DNA of 64,000 nt. Source: Lineus longissimus. Taxonomy: Eukaryota > Nemertea > Pilidiophora > Heteronemertea > Lineidae. Under the pieces are notes generated by a model. The model saw nothing but the letters and a program-made list of their open reading frames with translations. It was not told where the DNA came from and did not search any database. Made by a program: the position numbers and the translations under genes. Positions 12,709 through 21,311 of this stretch are shown one piece after another; position 1 is the stretch's first letter, and each line of letters begins with the position of its first letter. The stretch covers positions 6,703,001 to 6,767,000 of the forward strand of contig NC_088326.1 of NCBI RefSeq assembly GCF_910592395.1, given 5' to 3'.

Positions 12709-13947
12709 TGTGATCCGCTACTTGCGTATGTTGCATTCGCGATCAACTCGGGGACTTATGACGCGGTAAAAAAGGCGGTATCAACGTTCTTCTCTGGAAA
12801 TATCATCCTACACGCAAAAAACAAGCTGTGGGAGATTGGTGACTCAAATACATTAGGCAAAAAGGAGAACAGGAAAGCCTCTGTTAATAGAACAGAAGAG
12901 GCAGCAAATGCGGCTGATATTGTGATGGCTATTCGTAAGCTAGACGCCGCTGACAAATTACCTAACTTCGTGATTGCAGCGAGCGATCTAGGAAAGATAC
13001 CCAGAGCTCATCCAGAGGAGCTAAATAACATCTCGTTGGTCGACAGACTGGCCAAGCTTGAGCATAGAATAACTGAAGTTCAGTGTGTTGTGAAGAAGAA
13101 CTCTCTCGAGATATTGAACTTGGCGACTCGTGGCGAAGATGAAAACAAGGAGATAGTAGAGGAGGAAGCAAGGGATACGCTGACGGCAGACAGAGGGGAT
13201 TCCTCGCAGAGTGTGGTCACGGGATCGAGTGGGCCTCCAACTTCATTCCAGTCAATATACGCATCGACATCGCGCAATACTTCCCCTGTAACGAGGGGGC
13301 ATAACGGTCGGAGGGGAGGTGCCCGTGGAATGTCCAGGAGTACCACGTCCAACAGATCGGAGGGAACGCTAGATAAAGATATACCTTCGTACGCGGAAGT
13401 TACTGAGCAGCCCGCGAAATACAACTCTTTCCTTTCTAAGGAACATCACTCATCAAGAGGAAGGAGGCCACCGGGCCCCCTAATGTCTATTCATAGAAGT
13501 GTGTCACGCCTTAAGGGTGCTGATAGCATGCAGTCGCTAGCATCGGACTATGTGGGTTGTGACAGTGACGGTTTCGAACCAGGCATACATGAATTACTGA
13601 AAAGAAAGAAACGCGAGGCCAAAAGGCGCAAGGCCATTACTGGCAGCGGAAAATCGCACGACAAATTAAAGGCTGGTCCGGAACCAGCAAGGGACGCTTT
13701 CGTCTATAGGATAAACAAGGGAACTCTCGAAGCGGACATAGAGGATTACGTGTCGGAGCAGAATATCAAAGTGCGCGCGGTTAAAATGCTCTCGCACTGT
13801 GACGCAGCTTTTTGCTCGTTTAGAGTGACGGTGGGGAAGTCGGACTTTCCAAAGCTAATGAGTGAGGACACGTGGCCTGAAGGAGTAATGGTAAGAAAAT
13901 ATATCGTCCCGTCTCGGGATCGCGCCACAAAAGAATCCGTTATATGA
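12709..13947 (+). CDS. LINE ORF1 protein, N-terminally truncated
   Basis: The frame is open from 12709 with no ATG until 12925. The 72 codons before that ATG still look conserved (AFAINSGTYDAVKKAVSTF, NRTEEAANAADIV), so the original start lay in the missing 5' end. Layout: helical N-terminal domain, a short coiled-coil-like stretch (VDRLAKLEHRITEV), a Ser/Arg-rich linker, a basic KRKKREAKRRK patch, and a C-terminal alpha/beta domain of about 80 residues that could be an RRM-like nucleic-acid-binding fold (inference). The expected role is RNA chaperone/RNP formation in retrotransposition. The TGA stop overlaps the ORF2 start codon. Confidence 0.8.
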   Translation, partial: CDPLLAYVAFAINSGTYDAVKKAVSTFFSGNIILHAKNKLWEIGDSNTLGKKENRKASVNRTEEAANAADIVMAIRKLDAADKLPNFVIAASDLGKIPRAHPEELNNISLVDRLAKLEHRITEVQCVVKKNSLEILNLATRGEDENKEIVEEEARDTLTADRGDSSQSVVTGSSGPPTSFQSIYASTSRNTSPVTRGHNGRRGGARGMSRSTTSNRSEGTLDKDIPSYAEVTEQPAKYNSFLSKEHHSSRGRRPPGPLMSIHRSVSRLKGADSMQSLASDYVGCDSDGFEPGIHELLKRKKREAKRRKAITGSGKSHDKLKAGPEPARDAFVYRINKGTLEADIEDYVSEQNIKVRAVKMLSHCDAAFCSFRVTVGKSDFPKLMSEDTWPEGVMVRKYIVPSRDRATKESVI

Positions 13948-16900
13948 ACAAGAGCCCTCTAACGTATTACTTCATTCTTACTTGTATCCTATTCCCAATC
14001 ATGGCACAGTCGTTCGGCAATAGACTTCCACTTTCCATCACCAGTTACAACGCTCAGGGACTTGGTACTGGGAGAGTTGAATACCTGACAATCCTTTCTG
14101 ACAAATACGATTTTATATTTGTGCAAGAACACTGGCTTCACGAGTGCGAACTTTTTGATGTGTTGACCAGTAGATTTCCCGAATGCAATGCCCACGCGGT
14201 ATCTGGGATGGAGCCTGGCGTTATAACGAGGGGCAGGCCTTATGGTGGCACTGCCATCCTCTGGAAGACTAGTATCAGGCATGTAATCTCGCCAGTTACT
14301 TTCAAAACGAACCGGTTTTGCGCCATTGTTGTAGAATTAACTGACTCGGTAAAAATACTTATGTGCAATGTATATATGCCAGGCGTCGATAACCCCACCG
14401 AGTACGAAGACACTTTACAAGAATTGAATGCTCTGTTTGCTCAACAAGATATTGACCGAATAATTCTTGGAGGAGATTTTAATGTAGATTGGGTCAGAAC
14501 GCATCTGAACACGACTCAACAACTTGAGATATTCCTGCAGTCAGAGTCACTGAAGACTATCAGCGATTTTGGTGAGATTGATTTTACATTCGAGAGTAAG
14601 ATAAACAACAGCAGGTCAGTGTTAGACCATTTCTATATCACAGAGAATCTTCTGGGGGACATATCTGACCATAGAGTGACTCACGATGTCGATAACTTTT
14701 CAGATCACTCGCCACTTTCTGTCGAGTTTAACATGCAGATTGAACATGTTTATAATGAAGGGCAGTCAGCCGGTGCCCGAGGAAATGTGCCTAAATGGGA
14801 CTCACTCGCCCCAGAAGACATTGTGCAATATAAGTTTAATCTAGACAGGGAGGTGAACGCCATTGAAAGAACGGCACGCGACTATTGTAATATATTCAAA
14901 TGTAATGACCACAGGGAAGGGATCGAGGCTTTACACAATGATATCATGAGTGCATGTTTAACTGCAGGGGAAGAATGTTTTCCTTGTCAGGTCAATGCTC
15001 AGGCAAAAGGTCGGAAACCTTTTCCAGGGTGGAACGAAAACATTAGAGAGCTTAGAGAAAGGGCGCTGCTTTGGCACAACATCTGGAAGGCCGGGGGGTC
15101 GCAAAGGCAAGGGGTCGTATTCGAGATCCGTAAAACGACTAGGGCGAGATACCACCATGCCGTCAAACTCTCCAAAAAGGAGAATAAGGTAGCTGAGAGT
15201 AATAGAATAGCAATGGCATACCTGGAAAAGAATGACAGCGACTTCTGGAAGTTGATCAATAGGGGAAAAAAGAAGAAACAGACCTACGCGGTGAGAATTG
15301 ATGATGCTATGGATGACAGATCCATCGCGGATAGGTTTGCTGTTAAATATGAGGCTTTATATTCATCGGTTGGTTACGACGAGGATCAGATGAGTGATAT
15401 AATTAAAGACTTGGACAACGACATAGACTTTAGATGTGAAACTAACAGATGTGGGTGCATTAGCCACACTATCTCAGCAGTTGAAGTTCGATCTGCTATT
15501 TTCAAACTGAACAAAGGAAAACACGATGGTGGGAAGACTCTATTTAGTGACCATTTGATACATGGTACAGAGGTACTCGACAAGAAGCTAGCGGAGCTTT
15601 TCACGCTCATGTTGTCCCATTCTTACATACCAGAGGCGTTCAAAAGGTCGATTATAATTCCTATCCCCAAGAACAAGAGAAAGTCTATTAACGATTCTGA
15701 TAACTATAGAGGAATCGCATTAAGTAGTGTCTTATGTAAGGTGTTAGACCACATCATTATGGAAAAATGCCCTCAGGTTTTTTGCACATCTGATCTGCAA
15801 TTTGGGTTTAAGAAAAAGAGTTCTACCACCCAGTGTACATTTGTGCTCAAAGAAGTTATTGATTATTATCTCTCGCATGGAAGTAATGTTTACGTGACGT
15901 TATTAGATGCCAGTCGTGCATTCGACAGGATTGAATACACCAGGCTGTTCAACTTGTTAGTAAAAAAGAAATGTTGTCCACTGATTGTGAAATTTCTGGC
16001 AACGCTGTACACGTGTCAATATGTCCAAGTAAAATGGAAGGACACTCTAAGTAGGGTAATTAATGTAAAAAATGGTATAAAGCAGGGTGGAGTAATGTCC
16101 CCTATTTTATTCTGCATTTACTCGGATGAAATGCTACTGGACTTGAAACAGTCGAGTTACGGATGTTATATTGGCCAACAATTTGTAGGGGCATTGGCGT
16201 ACGCCGATGATGTAGTTCTATTGTGCCCCACTAGACATGGCATGCAGGAAATGCTTAAGATTTGTGATAGATATTCCGAGGAGTATAGATTATTGTTCAA
16301 TGTCATTAAAACACACTTCCTATTGTTTGGAAAAGAAGCAGCCGATACTTTTTTAAGGTGGCAAAACAACAGACTTGAGGTAGAAGATATAGCAAATCAC
16401 CTGGGCCATATCATAGGCCCCCACGCCGAGCAGACACTTATTGATCAAGCTATTGGTAACATGATTGCCCGAACTAATGCACTTGTCTCTGCATTTGGTC
16501 ATTGCGACATTGATGTAAAATATCGCCTGTTCAAAACATATGTCATGTGTTTATACGGCAGCGTACTGTGGGATTTTTCTTCTAGGCACATGGATAGACT
16601 GCTTACGACCTGGAGGAAATGTGTAAGGAAACTATTCAAATTACCGTATCGGACACACTCAAATTTGTTGCCTACTATATGCCGGGATATCAATCCGGAA
16701 TTTCAGATGCACAGCAGGTTTTTAAAATTTTTTAAGACTGCTCTGAGAAGTAATAATGAACTGGTTGAACTGTCTGCGAAATTAGTCATTTACGGAAGTA
16801 GTTCCTCCGTCGGGGGAAACATCAATGTACTATGTGAGAAGATAGGGACCGATAGGGACAACCTTATTAGAAGGGGTAACAAAGTTGGTGATATCGAAAC

Positions 16901-17015
16901 GAATGACATAGGCAGTGTGATCAGGGATCTTATACTGATGAGAGACAGGGGTGACTATCACCTCTTTGATAGAGATGAGCTGTCAGATACTATTACGCAT
17001 CTAGCATGCGAATGA
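13944..17015 (+). CDS. LINE ORF2: APE endonuclease and reverse transcriptase (1023 aa, intact)
   Basis: An uninterrupted 1023-codon frame begins with the ATG of an ATGA stop-start overlap with ORF1, an arrangement suited to translational reinitiation. The N-terminal APE-type endonuclease shows SYNAQGL, VQEHWL, GGTAILW, GGDFNVDW (Asp near residue 178) and SDHSPL (near 254). The reverse transcriptase shows DNYRGIALSS, DASRAFD (Asp 655), GIKQGGVMSP and YADD (753-756). A C-terminal region follows the thumb. All metal-binding aspartates of the RT are present, so the enzyme could be functional although the element is 5' truncated. The family reaction is nicking of target DNA and target-primed reverse transcription. 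Confidence 0.92.
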   Translation: MNKSPLTYYFILTCILFPIMAQSFGNRLPLSITSYNAQGLGTGRVEYLTILSDKYDFIFVQEHWLHECELFDVLTSRFPECNAHAVSGMEPGVITRGRPYGGTAILWKTSIRHVISPVTFKTNRFCAIVVELTDSVKILMCNVYMPGVDNPTEYEDTLQELNALFAQQDIDRIILGGDFNVDWVRTHLNTTQQLEIFLQSESLKTISDFGEIDFTFESKINNSRSVLDHFYITENLLGDISDHRVTHDVDNFSDHSPLSVEFNMQIEHVYNEGQSAGARGNVPKWDSLAPEDIVQYKFNLDREVNAIERTARDYCNIFKCNDHREGIEALHNDIMSACLTAGEECFPCQVNAQAKGRKPFPGWNENIRELRERALLWHNIWKAGGSQRQGVVFEIRKTTRARYHHAVKLSKKENKVAESNRIAMAYLEKNDSDFWKLINRGKKKKQTYAVRIDDAMDDRSIADRFAVKYEALYSSVGYDEDQMSDIIKDLDNDIDFRCETNRCGCISHTISAVEVRSAIFKLNKGKHDGGKTLFSDHLIHGTEVLDKKLAELFTLMLSHSYIPEAFKRSIIIPIPKNKRKSINDSDNYRGIALSSVLCKVLDHIIMEKCPQVFCTSDLQFGFKKKSSTTQCTFVLKEVIDYYLSHGSNVYVTLLDASRAFDRIEYTRLFNLLVKKKCCPLIVKFLATLYTCQYVQVKWKDTLSRVINVKNGIKQGGVMSPILFCIYSDEMLLDLKQSSYGCYIGQQFVGALAYADDVVLLCPTRHGMQEMLKICDRYSEEYRLLFNVIKTHFLLFGKEAADTFLRWQNNRLEVEDIANHLGHIIGPHAEQTLIDQAIGNMIARTNALVSAFGHCDIDVKYRLFKTYVMCLYGSVLWDFSSRHMDRLLTTWRKCVRKLFKLPYRTHSNLLPTICRDINPEFQMHSRFLKFFKTALRSNNELVELSAKLVIYGSSSSVGGNINVLCEKIGTDRDNLIRRGNKVGDIETNDIGSVIRDLILMRDRGDYHLFDRDELSDTITHLACE

Positions 17016-17387
17016 TAAGTTGACCTTTGCCCCCCCCCCCGCGGCAGAGGATCCATGAGAATTTTTCTTTCATAAATAGACTTTGATACATGTATTTTGT
17101 TTTTACGTTCTTGTCTTGTTCAATGCACCTTTTCTTGTAAGCGCACAATGCACAATACTGTAAAATGTACAAGAGTACGATAAATAAACTATATATATAT
17201 ATTTTTTTCAAAATTTCCCGACTACTATTAAGGGAGATATTGCATATTTTCACTTTTAACGTTTGGCCCCCTGGTGGCCAAACCATGAAACGAATCGGAC
17301 CGAAACTTGGTCTCCCAGGTGTCATTACATAAGGGTACATGTGTACCAAGTTTCAACTCAATAGCTCTAACAGTTACGAAACGTGCC

Positions 17388-17420
17388 CTGCTAACGGACG
17401 ACGGACGACGACGGACGACG

Positions 17421-17494
<74 letters not shown>

Positions 17495-17510
17495 ACGACG
17501 GACGCCACGG
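17388..17510 (+). repeat. (GAC)n / ACG microsatellite
   Basis: About 110 bp of nearly pure GAC repeats at the 3' part of element E3. It reads as poly-Asp, poly-Arg or poly-Ser in the various frames, which creates spurious open frames on both strands. Shorter versions of the same tract end most sister elements. Confidence 0.95.
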
Positions 17511-17619
17511 TATGGGATAAGCTCACCTCTGCTAAGAGGTGAGCTAAACATGCACTCGTCTAATTGATAGGCCTCGACCCTCCAACCTATGAATATTCAT
17601 TAGTGGTCTTGTCTCTATG

Positions 17620-17881
17620 AGTGAAGAAACCCAAAGGAGGCTTCCAACTTGTCACAGCGTTCACTGACGTTGGCAGATAAAGCAAGCCACAGCCTTTATT
17701 GACCTGACCTTGAGACAGATAGCCAAATTGAAGTACGTAATCACAACAGATCTCACTAGCGCATTTTATCAAATGCCCCTCTCACGTGACTCCATGAAAT
17801 ATTGTGGCGTTTGCACCCCATTTCGCGGAGTCCGTGTATATGTTTGTTCGGCATTGGGCATGCCTGGCTCTGAAACTGCAC
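17620..17881 (+). pseudogene. Gypsy reverse transcriptase, middle part
   Basis: The segment resumes the RT cut at 10500: a KKPKGG-like start with one frame disruption, then [20 protein letters not shown], which includes the first catalytic Asp region ([10 protein letters not shown]), and [21 protein letters not shown]. It is interrupted at 17882-17885 by a TTAA insertion site and continues at 18499. Confidence 0.8.
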
Positions 17882-17885
17882 TTAA

Positions 17886-18494
17886 CCCTTAAAGCGCCGA
17901 ATTAACAAAATCATATTACCCCTGAGCGCCGAATTAACCGAGCATTTTTGAAAATGATTAATAACAACGTTATTTTTGTTACAAACACCATGGAATGTAC
18001 TGATGATTTTATACAATTGGTAATTCCCGTCGATTTTTGTGACATTTCCCGCCAAAATTTACTAATTAGGGGTTAATTAGTGCAAATACCCATAATCAAC
18101 AAAAATATGGCCAGAACATACCTCCATCAGCTTTTTATACCTCCCTTGGTATTTTAATATGAAGTCTGGGTCTAAATACATCGTTTCCATCCGATTCCTG
18201 GTCGAAGCATCCGTCTAATTAGTCGTAGCAGCGCTAATTACTCCTGATGACGTCATTCCCGCGAAAATGGGGCTTCAAGTTTTTGATAAAATACTCAAAA
18301 GCTTGTATAGAAACTTGAAATTTGTTCGATGCCATTTTGTGCTAAGCATCACTGTCGAAGTACCAAAGAGCGTACATGCACACTCACTGCCATCTCTTAG
18401 CAGACAGGTGGAACTAAATGTCTGCTGTCGACGATCGTCGCCTCTGGCGCTTTCCCCCTTATGTCGACGATCGTCGCCTCTGGCGGTTTAAGGG
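17886..18494. mobile_element. piggyBac-like MITE (TTAA target)
   Basis: 609 bp flanked by TTAA on both sides (17882-17885 and 18495-18498). Termini are cccttaaagcgcc and ggcggtttaaggg, and CCC-type ends with TTAA duplication are characteristic of piggyBac. Subterminal cgatcgtcgcctctggcg repeats occur twice near the right end. Removing it rejoins the Gypsy RT sense across the site. It has no transposase. Confidence 0.85.
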
Positions 18495-18498
18495 TTAA

Positions 18499-18830
18499 AG
18501 AGCTGATGTCTGGTGCCGTGGGACAGCTTATCAGGGACGGCATCGTTGCCAAAATAGCGGAGGCATTATACATTGCAGGAACTTCTTGTTAATTTCATGA
18601 AGTACCTACACGTCTTCCATGTCAATGGACTCACACTTTCAGGCCCTAAAACGGTAATCGCGCCTAAAAGAACAACCACCTTGGGTTGGATCTGGTCTCT
18701 AGGCACCCTACAAGCTAGACCGCATCGCATTGCTACACTTACCCAACTGTAACCCCCCTGTCAAGGTGAAGGACTTGAGATCCTTCATTGGTGCCTATAA
18801 GGTACTCGCTCGCGTTATTCATAACTATTA
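18499..18830 (+). pseudogene. Gypsy reverse transcriptase, C-terminal fragment
   Basis: Continues the RT with an [20 protein letters not shown]-like segment. The catalytic ADD motif expected next is degraded (AKIAEALY). Later pieces such as [14 protein letters not shown] and LRSFIGAYKVLARVI follow in shifted frames. Several stops make it inactive. Similarity ends near 18830, with no RNase H or integrase behind it. Confidence 0.7.
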
Positions 18831-19029
18831 CTTCTCTTGTAATATAGCCTCATCAAATGCTTTGGCTTACAATGTTTCTTCTTGGTTGTAAACCATACAT
18901 GAGACATAAGCAAAAATATTCAATCCATTTACATGACACCCTGAAATGCCATCATAAGAGTCCCTTTAACATGTTTAAAACGTTTTTAAAGATGGACCAA
19001 TGTTAACCTGGATCCAATCATGTACTCAC

Positions 19030-19159
19030 AATGAATGCTAAGTCTCCATCTGTCATGCCCAGCTCATTCTTACATAATTCATACTCATCATTCAAAGTGT
19101 GGCCAGTAATCAGGGGATCATCTGTGTTGATGGAAAAGTTGACATTGTCAAGGAGGAAG
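19030..19159 (-). CDS. ADA: Adenosine deaminase exon (NTDDP motif)
   Basis: A 130-bp exon with a pyrimidine-rich acceptor (ttcttccag) and a gtgagt donor. It supplies one base to a split Ser codon, then 43 residues starting FLLDNVNFSINTDDPLITG and ending TDGDLAFI. NTDDP contains the two aspartates that bind zinc and the substrate in ADA (human Asp295/Asp296). Phase 0 at the end joins the terminal exon at 3208. Confidence 0.95.
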
Positions 19160-19581
19160 CTGGAAGAAAAAGAAGCGAACTTGATTGTAGAACCTTGTCG
19201 CAATGCAATGCAATGCAATGCTGAATTTGACTTGCACATGATAAAACAAAGTTTCCAATTGTTGTATTATTGATTTTAGTTCATACATTGTAGATTTGAT
19301 ACTGTAGTCATAATAGGAGTAGAACATACATGGTATCAAGAATTTATAGAGATTAGTCTTTACTAATTTGATGGTTTGTATCTTGTTTGTATATTATGCA
19401 GGCCATTTCGTCAGGTTAAACCCGTCCTGCAATTGCAGTTCTGTTAGGGGCCACTCCTGCTTGAAAAACAACGAAGCTTTGAGCATGTATTCAGGCTTTA
19501 AATGCAAGAACTGCCAACTTTACTGGGACCCAGTAACTTTCGTGTATGCCGGACTGGCAATAACTCTGATTAAAAATTTAC

Positions 19582-19751
19582 CTCCTGACAGGGTGTTCTT
19601 TGAAGTTTCCACAGAAAGATCCAGTGGCATAGCTGGAATACGGGCAAACTTCCAGATGGATATTTCTTTCCTTGACAAGCTTATAAACATCAGGGTCATC
19701 AATGCTATGGTAACCATGGCCAATACGCTGGGCGTGCATTTCTTCAATAGC
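19582..19751 (-). CDS. ADA: Adenosine deaminase exon (HGYH motif)
   Basis: A 170-bp exon between a tttccag acceptor and a gtaaat donor. It encodes AIEEMHAQRIGHGYHS, then NIHLEVCPYSSYATGSF and NFKEHPVR. IGHGYH holds the catalytic histidine (human His238). CPxSSxxTG is the conserved ADA segment before the last catalytic aspartates. It ends with two bases of a split codon completed by the next exon. It appears to correspond to two human exons fused. Confidence 0.95.
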
Positions 19752-20388
19752 CTGGAAAGGTAAGTTATCGAAGGTGACCTCACACTTTTTAAAAGTTGAT
19801 ATAACAGAAAAAGCTACAATGCAAAATGCAGTAGGCCTAGTTGCCATTTTTGCAAGCTGCTTGGTAATGTCGATGTGGTCACCTGGAAATGATCATGTCA
19901 TACTTAAACCGAATCGATTATCAAGTTTTGCAAACTAAAAAGAGTAACTTATTCACCAAAACACGTCAGATTTGTTGAGTAATTGTCCTCAAAATAATTG
20001 TAGCACACAGAAGAGCAGTCTTTCCAGAAAAAAAACTTAATTTCTACGAAAAGAGTGACCTAACAGTGTTTAACACATGGCTTGAAATGACATCATTGCT
20101 GTAAGCTACATTGTAGGTGCAAAGTCATCAACGTGGTATGCCAATAAAATCTTTATAAATGGAAATATCTCAACAAATATGTTGCGATCCCTATCACATT
20201 ACTTGGATATTTTCAGGGAGCTCACCATATTCAATAATAGATATTTGACTCTTTTCTTTTCACTGAATTCAGCAATCAACTAATTGAGATATTACAAGTG
20301 AGATGGGTTTTTTCTCGGACACCCGATACAACCTCCAGAACTGCTCAAGTTTTGCAGTTGCATACTACCGAGTTTCTTTGAAACCTAC

Positions 20389-20460
20389 CTCCCTGACCAC
20401 ACCAGCAGGTCCATTTTCTCCAGCATGGACTGTCCGACATATACCAAGCTTGGCTGCCTC
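20389..20460 (-). CDS. ADA: Adenosine deaminase exon (HAGE motif)
   Basis: A 72-bp exon of exactly 24 codons, bounded by an acceptor ending ctttcag and a gtaggt donor. It reads EAAKLGICRTVHAGENG and ends GVVRE. HAGE carries the zinc-ligand histidine and the catalytic glutamate (human His214/Glu217). Both ends are phase 0. Confidence 0.95.
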
Positions 20461-21194
20461 CTGAAAGGATTAACTCAGAATTACATCGATTGACCTGAAA
20501 CTGATAACTTTTGTAAGGCCATCTGTAAAGTTTAACTAGCCTATCGGCCTCACTAGGTGCACAATTGGATTGGTTAGACCACAATCCACTGAAATTTGGG
20601 TACTGTTTTATAGCTTGATATACTTTTAGCACATCGCCATTGCCAATTGCCATTTGCCAGGTATTGGGCCATACGAATAAAAACACTAGCATTTCCTTGG
20701 AAGCAAATCCTTTAAGTAGAGGTAGTATTTGCTAAAAGTAGAAGATTATGCTTGTTTTTGTATGAATAATGTGGACCTTTCACTGCAAATGCTTTGCTAA
20801 AAATCATCAAGCAAATGCTTGAAGGTCAGCACCGATGTCGTATTTCTAATGAATGGTCGGCGCTGGTAATCTCTTTCATCTTGTGGTTTTGGTATTGTTA
20901 GAAGGGGTAAAGCATCCCGAACTTCAGGGCTTTTCACTTGGCACCTATAAATGACCAAGGTTTTTTAGTTATATGTTTATGGAGAGAAGCACACAACTGA
21001 CCATGGTATTCGAGGATAGGGGGTAAAGAGGTCTCCTGATGAAAAGATGTTTGCGAAAGTGCTAAGTGTTCTGTCCTCGTTGACACATTCGTGTCATGGG
21101 TAGGTATGAACTAACAAGAGGCCCACGGGCCTGGCGCTCAGCTGGATGACCTAATAGTAATAACATAGGACTGAGGGTGAAAAGTAGTAATTAG
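20461..21194. other. ADA intron, nothing recognised
   Basis: AT-rich unique-looking sequence with no coding or repeat signature that I can name. Confidence 0.5.
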
Positions 21195-21311
21195 TGAGGT
21201 TTCGCAACCACCCGTTTAGGCCCTACGACGACGTTTATCTATTGTGTGAGTTTACCTGAACAATAGATAAACGTCGTTGAAGGGCCTAACCGGGCGGTTG
21301 CGAAACCTCAC
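21195..21311. mobile_element. 117-bp hairpin MITE (TA target site)
   Basis: Two inverted arms of roughly 50 bp start gtgaggtttcgcaacc and end ggttgcgaaacctcac, with a loop of about 14 bp (gtgagtttacctga), flanked by TA on each side. There are a few mismatches between the arms. It is a small foldback element in the ADA intron. Confidence 0.88.

Larger units (their letters stand above)
12705..17209 (+). mobile_element. CR1-like non-LTR retrotransposon, 5' truncated
   Basis: This block interrupts a monomer between acctaccat and aaaattt, which are adjacent in other monomers. It carries ORF1 and ORF2 (endonuclease plus reverse transcriptase), then about 190 bp of 3' UTR with a C-run at 17031-17040, and ends in an (AT)n/T-rich tail. 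ORF1 enters the element already inside a conserved domain, so the 5' end is missing. Clade placement near CR1 rests on ORF2 features and is not tested by alignment. Confidence 0.85.
11869..17545 (+). repeat. Tandem-monomer element E3 (carries a LINE)
   Basis: The head tgaaatggcaagggcc and monomers run to about 12704; the remainder runs from about 17210 to 17545 with a long GAC microsatellite and a 3' hairpin, agctcacctct / agaggtgagct. Without the LINE it is about 1.18 kb, close to element E2 at 7237. Insertion duplicated at most two A residues of the host MITE, compatible with Helentron-style insertion into short A/T sites. Confidence 0.8.
11490..17615. mobile_element. MITE family M1, copy B, split by a nested insertion
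   Basis: The left part (11490-11868) and the right part (17546-17615, ending gtggtcttgtctc) together reproduce copy A. The break comes after agagttaaaa and resumes with aaacatgcactcgtc, which are contiguous in copy A. The inserted block is the tandem-monomer element E3. Confidence 0.88.
8349..18830 (+). mobile_element. Decayed Gypsy-type LTR retrotransposon, split by later insertions
   Basis: Gag, protease and reverse transcriptase fragments lie in the expected order on the plus strand: 8502-9290, 9297-10144, 10258-10500, 17620-17881 and 18499-18830. The RT is cut at 10500 and resumes at about 17620 with the same reading sense, and is cut again by the TTAA element at 17886-18494. No flanking LTR pair was found, and integrase is absent. 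It is antisense to ADA in the last intron. The fragments resemble Gypsy elements common in marine invertebrates; family assignment is from recognition, not a search. Confidence 0.8.

Noticed and set aside
13962-16693. Minus-strand frames opposite the LINE ORFs
   Set aside because: Shadows of the intact plus-strand ORF1/ORF2, with no domains of their own.
17228-17567. Poly-Asp, poly-Arg and poly-Ser open frames
   Set aside because: They are translations of the GAC microsatellite at 17388-17510 and not genes.
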